Below are positions 30,890-37,924 of a stretch of 64,000 nucleotides of DNA, in pieces; positions within the stretch are counted from its first letter, which is position 1; the number at the start of each line of letters is the position of its first letter. Below the pieces are notes generated by a model that had not been told where the DNA came from, did not search any database, and saw only the letters and a program-made list of their open reading frames with translations. The position numbers and the translations under genes are program-made. The stretch is from Desulfuromonas sp. AOP6 (GTDB lineage: Bacteria; Desulfobacterota; Desulfuromonadia; Desulfuromonadales; SZUA-540). The stretch spans positions 2,198,001 through 2,262,000 of the forward strand of contig NZ_AP022810.1 of NCBI RefSeq assembly GCF_009731355.2. Reading direction: 5' to 3'.

Positions 30890-30918
30890 GAAATGGGGAT
30901 TCTAGCAATCCCCATTTC
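30890..30918 (-). terminator. Rho-independent terminator of the response-regulator gene, overlapping the valS promoter
   Basis: GAAATGGGGATT and AATCCCCATTTC form a perfect 12-bp stem around a 5-base loop. On the minus strand CCTTTTT follows. The loop contains part of the valS -10 box. Confidence 0.75.
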
Positions 30919-30927
30919 TTCCGTCAA
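30899..30927 (-). promoter_or_regulatory. predicted valS promoter inside the terminator
   Basis: TTGACG (30922-30927) and TAGAAT (30899-30904), 17-base spacing. Initiation about seven bases downstream would leave out the first half of the hairpin, so valS transcripts would escape termination. Confidence 0.55.
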
Positions 30928-30961
30928 TATGTCACGCTGTCTGCCGCTTAAAGGATGATAG

Positions 30962-32449
30962 CTACAGGGCAGCCCCTTCCTTTATCTTGCGGATTTCTTC
31001 CTTGATCAGACTTTCCGCCAGGTCTGGAACGACCTCCCAGGCAATTTTTTCGAGAATGGTCCCCGCAAGACGTTCGACCACTTCAGCGGCAACCCGCTCG
31101 ACAATGCGAGACACTTCCGCTTCGGAGACAGCCGGCGCTTCTGCTGGGGCAGGGGTATAAGCAACAGGGACTTCCTGCGCGGGCTCCTCGAACAACGCCT
31201 CGGCAACAGTCGAAGCAGTTTCTTCGAAAACAATCGGTTCCTCATCAGCCGAAAAGGGTGTACCGAAACGGTCTTCCGGGCTTTCCTCCTCAACAGCAAT
31301 TTCAGAGGAGTCCTCATCGACAGACGCTGCGGAAGGCTCCGAAAGAAGATCCTCGTCCTCCCATCCTGCCAGATCCGCCTCCTCCAGGATATCCTCGTCG
31401 GACAAGGCCAGAATGTCCTCGATTTCCCCTTCCTCTTCCACGGACGCAGGCTCGGAAGCGGGCGTCTCGTAAGTCCCCCAGACATCCTCTTCCGCCTCGC
31501 TACTCATAAGGTCCAGGTCGGCGGTAGGCGGCTCAGGAGGGGCCTCAGGAGGGGCCTCAGGAATTCCCGGGCGGTCTGCTGTTCCCTCAAGCCCGTCCGT
31601 TTCATCACCCCACAGATCTTCGCTGGCTTCAGCGCTCATCAGATCCTCTTGGGCAGCCACCGAAGTCGAATATTCCTCGTCTTGCCAATCCTCCTCGCCT
31701 TCGACTTCGAATCCGAAATTCTCCAGGGTGGCCTCTTCTACCGGATGATCTGCCAGACTATCAGCGGCGTCTTCCTCTTCGCCAAAGGCCTCGGTCTCTT
31801 CATCCCACAGGTTTTCATCGGCCTTAATAGTCGCTGCTTCCTGCCCCAATTCCTCTTCGTCGAAAGAAACATCCGACCAGAGATCCTCATCGGACCCAGC
31901 ACCGCCGTCCCCAGATTTCGCCACAGGGGATTCGAGGGGTTGGACAGGTGCGGCGACGGCAGGCTCAAGTTCCTCCCACATGTCCGCTTCAATTTTTTCA
32001 CTCGGGACAGGCGCACTTGAAGGATCCAACAACGGTGCTTCGGCTTCTGCCATTTCGGAGATCTCGGCAGAGATATCTTCGGCGGCGGCCAGCAGCTCTT
32101 CGACTTTCCTGATGAGGGCCTGTGATTCAAAAGGCTTGGCAATCCAGCCATCCGCTCCACAGGCGCTGGCTTTATTTTCGTCAAAGGGTTCGAAGGTTCC
32201 GCTTAAAAGCAGAACGGGCACACCTTTAAGCCCCCCTTCCTGCTTGATAGCCGCGCAAAGCTCATAGCCGTTTTTCCCGGGCATGAACACATCGGCAAGT
32301 ACCAAATCGGGACGGCTGGTGCGGGCTTTTTCCAGAGCGGCGTCACCGTTGTCAACAACGACCAGGTCGTAATCTTCGCTGGCAAAGGTAATGCTTATGA
32401 CTTTCTGGATGGTAATACTGTCGTCGGCCAACAACAGTTTTTTGCTCAT
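30962..32449 (-). CDS. response regulator with long acidic region and C-terminal helices
   Basis: A 495-residue protein. Residues 1-125 form a complete receiver (D9, D10, phospho-acceptor D53 in LADVFMPG, AKPF). Residues about 130-430 are very acidic and low in complexity, with short recurring units (EDLWSD, ENLWDE, EDLWGD, EDVWGT) and a PEAPPEAPPEPP stretch. The last 55 residues return to amphipathic helix (RIVERVAAEVVERLAG, then EVVPDLAESLIKEEIRKI). No DNA-binding or enzymatic output domain is present. The layout of acidic linker plus short C-terminal helices recalls the polar organiser PopZ, but this is resemblance by eye. AAGGAGG precedes the ATG. Confidence 0.8.
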   Translation of the reverse strand: MSKKLLLADDSITIQKVISITFASEDYDLVVVDNGDAALEKARTSRPDLVLADVFMPGKNGYELCAAIKQEGGLKGVPVLLLSGTFEPFDENKASACGADGWIAKPFESQALIRKVEELLAAAEDISAEISEMAEAEAPLLDPSSAPVPSEKIEADMWEELEPAVAAPVQPLESPVAKSGDGGAGSDEDLWSDVSFDEEELGQEAATIKADENLWDEETEAFGEEEDAADSLADHPVEEATLENFGFEVEGEEDWQDEEYSTSVAAQEDLMSAEASEDLWGDETDGLEGTADRPGIPEAPPEAPPEPPTADLDLMSSEAEEDVWGTYETPASEPASVEEEGEIEDILALSDEDILEEADLAGWEDEDLLSEPSAASVDEDSSEIAVEEESPEDRFGTPFSADEEPIVFEETASTVAEALFEEPAQEVPVAYTPAPAEAPAVSEAEVSRIVERVAAEVVERLAGTILEKIAWEVVPDLAESLIKEEIRKIKEGAAL

Positions 32450-32624
32450 TCAAGCCTCCTTGGCACCCTTCGATAAAGGGGGCCGGCAAAATTCCGCGTA
32501 AAAAGCCGTATGGCATGGAATCAAAACAGCGTCAAGCCCTGGAGGGCGCATAACGACCAACTGGCCCGGGCCCATCCCGCCAAAACGGGGCTGAACCGCC
32601 GCCAACAGACGCAAAAACGTCATA

Positions 32625-32654
32625 AAATTAGCACAGGGAAATCAGGCTAGTCAA
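32625..32654 (-). promoter_or_regulatory. predicted promoter of the acidic response-regulator gene
   Basis: TTGACT (32649-32654) and TAATTT (32625-32630), 18-base spacing. A second weaker candidate (TTGACG at 32530-32535, CATACG at 32507-32512) lies nearer the gene. Confidence 0.4.
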
Positions 32655-32689
32655 GCTTTCTCCATCGGAAATTCAAAGAGTTAAGGCCA

Positions 32690-33730
32690 TTATAAAATCT
32701 TCCAGGGCTGGGGCAGAAAAAGCCGGTGATACAAATTGATGGCAAAGCGGTCCGTCATGCCCGCGATAAAATCGGCAACGGAAATCTCAAGAGGATCCCC
32801 GCAGAAACGATCACCTCCATGAGCCACCAGCGCCTCCTCGTTCTGCATGAAAAAGAGAAACAGTTCCCGTAGGATACGAGAAGCCTTGATGAAATCGTCA
32901 TGGACGGTTCTGACCTGATACACATGAACAAACAACCATTCTCGCAGAGCGTCAATGGCTTCAACAACAGCAGGAGACAGCGATATACCCCCTCCATCTA
33001 TACAGAGCGAGGCCTGGATCATGTCACAAACCATCGTGTTGATCCTCTGGGAGTGACTACACCCAAGAACATCTACAATGGCTGCCGGGACCTGTCCCTT
33101 ATGGATAAGGCCAGCACGAAGTGCGTCGTCAAGGTCATGATTGACATAGGCAACAATATCAGCCAACCGTACGATCTGACCTTCCAGGGTTTGCGCCCTT
33201 ACGGCAGGATCCTTGGCCAGAATAGGTCCTCTCCCCTTGGAGTGCTTGACGATACCGTCACGAACCTCTTCGGTCAGGTTAAGCCCCTGCCCCTCCTTTT
33301 CCAGGCAATCGACCACACGCAGACTTTGCAGAACATGATGAAAGCCACCTGTCACCAGTTCACTCAGCACCTTTTCGCCGGCATGACCAAAGGGCGTGTG
33401 GCCCAGGTCATGACCAAGCGCAATGGCCTCAGTCAAATCTTCATTCAGACGAAGAGCCTTTGATACAGTGCGGGCAATCTGGGCTACTTCGAGTGTGTGG
33501 GTCAGGCGAGTACGATAATGATCACCTTCCGGAGCCAAAAAAACCTGAGTCTTATGTTTAAGACGTCGAAACGATTTACAATGGAGTATGCGATCCCGGT
33601 CATGCTGAAAAGCAGTGCGTACGGCACAAGGGTCCTCCGGTTTTTTACGTTTACCACCATGACCGCTCAGACAGGCATGAGCTGACAGAGAAGTCTGTTC
33701 TTGTCGTTCGAGCTGTTCTCGGATAGTCAT
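32690..33730 (-). CDS. dgt: dGTPase-like HD-domain triphosphohydrolase
   Basis: A 346-residue HD-superfamily enzyme expected to cleave dNTPs, typically dGTP, to nucleoside and triphosphate. Metal ligands are seen in TRLTHTLEVAQIAR, ALGHDLGHTPFGHAGE and, later, DIVAYVNHDLDDA. FRRLKHKTQVF is the N-terminal family signature. The short form (about 350 residues) matches the dGTPase-like group and not E. coli Dgt (505 residues). The ribosome-binding site is weak (AAGG). A TATAAT box lies only 14 bases before the ATG, giving a very short leader. Confidence 0.88.
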   Translation of the reverse strand: MTIREQLERQEQTSLSAHACLSGHGGKRKKPEDPCAVRTAFQHDRDRILHCKSFRRLKHKTQVFLAPEGDHYRTRLTHTLEVAQIARTVSKALRLNEDLTEAIALGHDLGHTPFGHAGEKVLSELVTGGFHHVLQSLRVVDCLEKEGQGLNLTEEVRDGIVKHSKGRGPILAKDPAVRAQTLEGQIVRLADIVAYVNHDLDDALRAGLIHKGQVPAAIVDVLGCSHSQRINTMVCDMIQASLCIDGGGISLSPAVVEAIDALREWLFVHVYQVRTVHDDFIKASRILRELFLFFMQNEEALVAHGGDRFCGDPLEISVADFIAGMTDRFAINLYHRLFLPQPWKIL

Positions 33731-34119
33731 AAAAACCTTATAAATTATAGTTTATGTTTGTTAAAAAAGCTCCACTAGAATTGACTTAACCCCGTTGTCA
33801 TGGCAACACAAAAGTTACCCGCGGAAGTGAGACTTTTAAAAGATCAAAGGGATTCTAAAATCGTTTATGGCAACCATCCCACAGAAGACGCCCTTGTTTC
33901 GGTGTATGTTATGGCCTCGTCTTGAAAATTGTCACGAATTGAAACAAACCATCCCGTCTAAAACTAACACAGAGGCCTTTATCAGGAACAAGTTTAACAG
34001 TTATAAACAACTAAAATAATTTTTCCTCTTGATTTTAAAGCCAACAATTGTTCTATTATAGCTTTTTATCACCAATTGATATCACAATAAACCCCACATC
34101 AAACAGGAGGAAGATCCCC
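33731..34119. other. 389-base intergenic region between dgt and the MucR-type gene
   Basis: AT-richer than its surroundings. It holds the dgt -10 box at one end and the ribosome-binding site of the MucR-type gene (ACAGGAGG) at the other. A small inverted repeat, GTTG-TCATGG-CAAC, lies at about 33795-33808. A TTGATT (34029-34034) and TATTAT (34054-34059) pair has a 19-base spacer and is only a weak promoter for the regulator. I see no tRNA, coding frame with a ribosome-binding site, or riboswitch. The size and AT content would suit autoregulation by an AT-binding zinc-finger protein, which is inference. Confidence 0.5.
33744..33749 (-). promoter_or_regulatory. possible dgt -10 box
   Basis: A perfect TATAAT on the minus strand. 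The -35 region is poor (GAGCTT about 17 bases upstream). Confidence 0.3.
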
Positions 34120-34554
34120 ATGGCAACACTTCTCGAAATGGCTGCCGAAATTGTTGCGGCCCACGCATCGACCACGCCCATGTCCCGCGACGAACTGGTC
34201 GCCGAACTCAGCGAAATCCACAACGCTCTCAGCGCCCTTGAAAAAGGTGAAGCTATTGCAGCCGAAGCGGAAACCATCGAAGTGCCCGCTGTTTCACGCA
34301 AGAAAGCCTTCGGCAAGGATAAGGTTACCTGCATGATCTGCGGCAAAGAGATGAAGACACTGGCCCGTCACCTGCGTACGGCCCACGACATGAAACCCAG
34401 CGAATATCGCAAGCAGTTCGACATCCCCCGCACGCAGCCCCTGGCTGCCCGCTCCTATTCGGAAAGCCGGCGGCAAATGGCCGTCGACAGGGGTTTGGGC
34501 GAGAATCTCGCCAAAGCCCGGGCGGCCAAGAGCAAGACAAAAGCTAAAAAGTAA
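34120..34554 (+). CDS. MucR/Ros-family zinc-finger transcriptional regulator
   Basis: A 144-residue regulator with the prokaryotic Ros/MucR zinc finger: C71, C74, H84 and H89 in CMICGKEMKTLARHLRTAH, followed by the family's MKPSEYRKQFDIP. The N-terminal half (MATLLEMAAEIVAAHAS...) is the helical oligomerisation region, and the C-terminus is a Lys/Ala-rich basic tail. Family members bind AT-rich promoters in the minor groove and often repress many genes, including their own. The long AT-rich upstream gap fits that. AGGAGGAAGATCCCC precedes the ATG. Confidence 0.92.
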   Translation: MATLLEMAAEIVAAHASTTPMSRDELVAELSEIHNALSALEKGEAIAAEAETIEVPAVSRKKAFGKDKVTCMICGKEMKTLARHLRTAHDMKPSEYRKQFDIPRTQPLAARSYSESRRQMAVDRGLGENLAKARAAKSKTKAKK

Positions 34555-34582
34555 CAGGTTGCCATAGCAAAACACGATTCAC

Positions 34583-34613
34583 AAAAAAAGCGCCCTGGCG
34601 GGGCGCTTTTTTT
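34583..34613. terminator. bidirectional Rho-independent terminator
   Basis: AAAAAAAGCGCCC and GGGCGCTTTTTTT around a 5-base loop, between the convergent MucR-type gene and the DUF2914 gene. Confidence 0.85.
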
Positions 34614-34633
34614 GTAGAAACCAATGACTGACT

Positions 34634-35026
34634 TCAGTTCAGCGTAAAAGGAATGGTGCTGATGACTGTACCGTCCGCATCGAGCACATCCACTCGCCAA
34701 TCACCCACCCATTCAGGGAGAAGAGCTTTTAAAGACCAGGTTCTCCAATTGTTGGAGCGAACAGCAAGATCAACCCTGGCCATTTCTTCGTCCCCACGGT
34801 ACCAGACATGGGTCACCTGGCTGTCAGACTCAGCACCGACTATACGGGTAAAACAATACAGCTTTCCGACGTCAGCCGAATAACTGGTCAGAGAATCGAC
34901 AGGGTTACGATCACTGACTTGGGAGGTGATCACTCCTTCGGCCACTTCCAGGGCAAAAGCAGAGACAGGCAGACTGAGCCATGCCGCGAGCACAGCGACA
35001 AAGGCGATCACAGACAAGCGCTTCAT
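34634..35026 (-). CDS. DUF2914 domain exported protein
   Basis: A 130-residue protein with a clear Sec signal peptide (MKRLSVIAFVAVLAAWLSLPVSAFA), cut about residue 25. A single DUF2914 domain follows (LYCFTRIVGAESDSQVTHVWYRGDEEMARVDLAV, then WRTWSLKALLPEWVGDWRVDVLD). The domain has an immunoglobulin-like beta pattern and no known activity. It is probably periplasmic and monomeric, and it has no lipobox. It is divergent from the pseudo-receiver-PilZ gene. The shared gap carries two inverted repeats. Confidence 0.85.
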   Translation of the reverse strand: MKRLSVIAFVAVLAAWLSLPVSAFALEVAEGVITSQVSDRNPVDSLTSYSADVGKLYCFTRIVGAESDSQVTHVWYRGDEEMARVDLAVRSNNWRTWSLKALLPEWVGDWRVDVLDADGTVISTIPFTLN

Positions 35027-35084
35027 AGATTTTTCTCCTTTACAGATCGAATGATGTTGCCAATATGCTTAACTATATACCATA

Positions 35085-35101
35085 GGCGTTACCGGTACGC
35101 C
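35085..35101. repeat. inverted repeat in divergent gap (possible operator)
   Basis: GGCGT and ACGCC flank an ACCGGT core in a 17-base element midway between the DUF2914 and PilZ genes. Confidence 0.4.
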
Positions 35102-35110
35102 AGCCGAGGA

Positions 35111-35136
35111 GGGCATATTTTTAGCGGGAAATGCCC
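35111..35136. repeat. inverted repeat upstream of the pseudo-receiver-PilZ promoter
   Basis: GGGCAT and ATGCCC, 14 bases apart, ending 17 bases before the predicted -35 box. Confidence 0.35.
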
Positions 35137-35152
35137 TGGTGTTAAATTTCCC

Positions 35153-35182
35153 TTGACCCAGCACAAAACCCTGCTCTAGATT
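35153..35182 (+). promoter_or_regulatory. predicted promoter of the pseudo-receiver-PilZ gene
   Basis: TTGACC (35153-35158) and TAGATT (35177-35182), 18-base spacing, 30 bases before the ATG. Confidence 0.5.
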
Positions 35183-35211
35183 GTTTTGCCGCCACAAAAA
35201 GGATAATCGAT

Positions 35212-35985
35212 ATGAAACGCGTCATCGTCGGCGACAAGCGAGAAAAGGTTCTTACAACACTCGAAGTCATTCTCAAACATTGGGGATACAGGGTTGTGGT
35301 ATCTTCGCGTCCTGAGCAAATAGAGGCTTTTTTGCTGGAGACATCCCCGGACCTGCTGTTCATAGGGGCCCATTTCCTGCAAAACGACCACAGAAAACTT
35401 GCAAATGCCACTGGAGAAAAAGCAGCCGACAAAAATTGCCCCCTGGTGGTTCTTAAGGACAACGGCTTGCCGATTCCTGCCAACCTCCCATGCGAGAGCC
35501 TGGATGTCCCTATCGGACTGTTCGAACTCTACGCTATGATCCAGAAACACCTTGAAAAAACTCCGAGGAAAAACTTAAGGTTGGACCTCAAACTCCCTGG
35601 CGTTCTCTATCGCGATGGTTCTCCTCATCTGTCAGAAATCCTCAGCCTGAGCGAGCAGGGCCTTTTTATCCGCAGCGCCTTTCGCCTGGCACAAAATGAG
35701 CCGCTTCAGGTCATCTTTCCCCTGATGGGGATGAAAAAAGAACTGGAGATTGAGGGACGGGTTCTGTACAACGTTCTGCCCGCGCCAGAGAACAACTATC
35801 TGCAAGGCTCTGGCGTAGAATTCCTCCACCTGACCGCACAAGACCTACTTTGTCTGCAGCGTTTCATTGAAGGTTGCTTTCTCGGTGAAATGTCTCCGAG
35901 CGAAAGAAGCCTTATGGATCTGACGGAGGATCAGATTCAGGGCCTCGACCAGGAAGTTTCATTGAAACTTATCAGCAGTCACTGA
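35212..35985 (+). CDS. pseudo-receiver plus PilZ-domain protein
   Basis: A 257-residue protein. The first 120 residues fold like a receiver (MKRVIVGDKREKVLTTLEVI...PDLLFIGAHFL), but the aspartate normally found after the third beta strand is replaced in LLFIGAHF and only one acidic residue remains in the first pocket. It is unlikely to be phosphorylated. Residues about 125-235 resemble a PilZ domain (RKNLRLDLKLPGVLYRDG, EILSLSEQGLFIR), the c-di-GMP receptor fold, with the SLSEQG turn matching the DxSxxG motif loosely. It may read c-di-GMP and not phosphate. AAAGGA lies upstream of the ATG. Confidence 0.78.
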   Translation: MKRVIVGDKREKVLTTLEVILKHWGYRVVVSSRPEQIEAFLLETSPDLLFIGAHFLQNDHRKLANATGEKAADKNCPLVVLKDNGLPIPANLPCESLDVPIGLFELYAMIQKHLEKTPRKNLRLDLKLPGVLYRDGSPHLSEILSLSEQGLFIRSAFRLAQNEPLQVIFPLMGMKKELEIEGRVLYNVLPAPENNYLQGSGVEFLHLTAQDLLCLQRFIEGCFLGEMSPSERSLMDLTEDQIQGLDQEVSLKLISSH

Positions 35986-36001
35986 CACCAGAGCCTCTCT
36001 G

Positions 36002-37168
36002 TCAGAAAACGCTTTTTCCCGTGTCAAAGGACACGCCCAAAGCAACCGCCAACGTCGCCGCAACATCGGCGAAAGAGGTGCGCTCGCCGAGGTCCCTCCC
36101 CTTTTCCAATCCCCGATGCCAGATAAGTAGCGGCACAAACTCACGGGTATGATCTGTCCCGGGCATCGTCGGATCACAGCCATGATCGGCCGTGATCATC
36201 AGAAGATCCCGCGGCCCCATGGCCTGCTGGAGATGCGGCAGCCAAAAGTCAAACTCTTCGAGGGCCCGACCGAACCCTGCCGCATCCAGACGGTGGCCAT
36301 AAAGCATGTCAAAGTCTACCAGGTTCGTGAATATAAGGCCCCGACATACCACAGACAATGCCTCCAGGGTCTTGGCCATGCCATCGGCATTGCTCTCAGA
36401 GGAAACACTGTCGGTAACACCTTGGCCGGCAAAGATATCGCTGATTTTGCCCACAGCATACACCCGCATACCCGCCTCCTTGATCCGCTCAAGGATGGTC
36501 GTTTTGGGGGGAAGGAGGGAAAAATCATGCCGGCGTGAGGTCCGTCGAAAATCAGCGGCGCAAGTGCCGACAAAAGGCCTGGCAATCACCCTGCCAATGC
36601 GGTAGGGGTCTAGCAGGCGCCTCGTGATGCGGCAGAGCTCATAAAGGCGTTCCACAGGAATGACATCTTCGTGGGCGGCAATCTGAAAAACCGAGTCGGC
36701 ACTGGTATAGACAATGGGTCTGCCCGTGCGCAGATGCTCTTCGCCCAGCTCCTTAAGAATTTCGGTGCCGCTGGCGGCGACATTCCCTAGAGGCACCAAG
36801 CCTGTCTCGCGCTGGAAGGCCGCCATGATTTCAGCCGGAAATCCATCGGGATAGGTTGAAAAAGGTTCCTCCTGAACAATGCCGGCAAGTTCCCAGTGAC
36901 CGGTCGTGGTATCTTTGCCGGTGGATACTTCCCGCATACGGCCGTACAGACCCTCTGCCGCCGCCACCGGCGGCACCCCTTCCACGGGATGGATGTTCCC
37001 CAGACCGAGCTGTTGCAGGTTTGGCAGCCGCAGGCCGCCACAATAGCGAGCCACGTGACCGAGAGTGTCAGCCCCTTCGTCCCCGTAATCCCTGGCGTCT
37101 TTTTGGGCGCCAACACCAACGCCATCCAGGGTAATCAGCACCACCCGATCAAAGGCCGCCTTGTTCAT
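36002..37168 (-). CDS. deoB: phosphopentomutase
   Basis: A 388-residue alkaline-phosphatase-superfamily mutase interconverting (deoxy)ribose-1-phosphate and -5-phosphate. Metal-site segments are LITLDGVGVGAQKDARDYGD, GKDTTTGHWE (the phosphorylated Thr region), VDFDMLYGHR and MITADHGCDP...DHTRE. The ATG at 37168 overlaps the deoC stop by four bases; an upstream in-frame extension is unrelated sequence. With deoC it channels deoxyribonucleoside carbon to glyceraldehyde-3-phosphate and acetaldehyde. No nucleoside phosphorylase gene is in the window. Confidence 0.93.
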   Translation of the reverse strand: MNKAAFDRVVLITLDGVGVGAQKDARDYGDEGADTLGHVARYCGGLRLPNLQQLGLGNIHPVEGVPPVAAAEGLYGRMREVSTGKDTTTGHWELAGIVQEEPFSTYPDGFPAEIMAAFQRETGLVPLGNVAASGTEILKELGEEHLRTGRPIVYTSADSVFQIAAHEDVIPVERLYELCRITRRLLDPYRIGRVIARPFVGTCAADFRRTSRRHDFSLLPPKTTILERIKEAGMRVYAVGKISDIFAGQGVTDSVSSESNADGMAKTLEALSVVCRGLIFTNLVDFDMLYGHRLDAAGFGRALEEFDFWLPHLQQAMGPRDLLMITADHGCDPTMPGTDHTREFVPLLIWHRGLEKGRDLGERTSFADVAATLAVALGVSFDTGKSVF

Positions 37169-37836
37169 AGATCCCTCTGACGCCGCCACTGGTCGACAAT
37201 AGCCACCCCACCGCTTGTGCCGATGCGGGTCGCGCCCGCGACAAGCATACGATGACACGTTTCCCAGTTCCGTATACCGCCGGCGGCCTTGACACCGATA
37301 CGGCCAGCCACGACCCCGGCCAAAAGAGCAACATCAGCCTCTGTCGCACCGCCAGGACCAAAACCCGTCGATGTCTTGACATAGGCGGCCCCACCCTCCA
37401 CGACCAGCCGAGCCAGGTCGGTTTTGAGGGTATCCGCCAGGTAACAGCACTCCAGGATCACCTTGACCCTGGCACCATCAGCAGCGGTGACCACTTGACG
37501 GATATCGTTCAGAACCTCATCGTGGCGCCCCTCCAGTGCCGTGCCGACATGAATAACCATATCGATTTCAGCAGCCCCTTTTCTCACCGCGTCCTGAGCT
37601 TCGAACGCCTTCACCAGGGAGTTGGCATAACCGAGAGGAAAGCCGACCACCGTTCCCACAGCGACCTCCGAACCATAAAGAATATCGGCCGCCACCGCGA
37701 CATAGGAAGGCGGGATACAAACCGAGGCGAAACCGTACTCCACCGCTTCCTCACATAGTTGGCGAACCTGGTCCGAGCGGGCATCCGCCTTCAGAAGGGT
37801 GTGATCTATCAGGGCAGCAGGATTCTCAAAATGCAT
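37165..37836 (-). CDS. deoC: deoxyribose-phosphate aldolase
   Basis: A 223-residue class I aldolase splitting 2-deoxyribose-5-phosphate. The Schiff-base lysine is in YVKTSTGFGPGGAT, and DHTLLKADA near the N-terminus and CIPPSYV are family signatures. I start at the ATG at 37836, preceded by AAGAGG; 12 upstream in-frame residues do not resemble the family. The gene is directly coupled to deoB. The unit may be read from argJ upstream, although a hairpin lies between. Confidence 0.93.
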   Translation of the reverse strand: MHFENPAALIDHTLLKADARSDQVRQLCEEAVEYGFASVCIPPSYVAVAADILYGSEVAVGTVVGFPLGYANSLVKAFEAQDAVRKGAAEIDMVIHVGTALEGRHDEVLNDIRQVVTAADGARVKVILECCYLADTLKTDLARLVVEGGAAYVKTSTGFGPGGATEADVALLAGVVAGRIGVKAAGGIRNWETCHRMLVAGATRIGTSGGVAIVDQWRRQRDL

Positions 37837-37872
37837 GTCCAGCCTCTTGATTTGGCATGGGTCAAACAGCAA

Positions 37873-37896
37873 CGGGCCGCGAGAAAAAGCGGCCCG
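37873..37896 (-). terminator. hairpin after argJ, weak terminator
   Basis: CGGGCCGC-GAGAAAAA-GCGGCCCG. Only a broken T-rich stretch follows on the minus strand, so readthrough into deoC is possible. Confidence 0.45.
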
Positions 37897-37924
37897 CCTC
37901 CTTCTACAGATAAAGGCATGTGCC

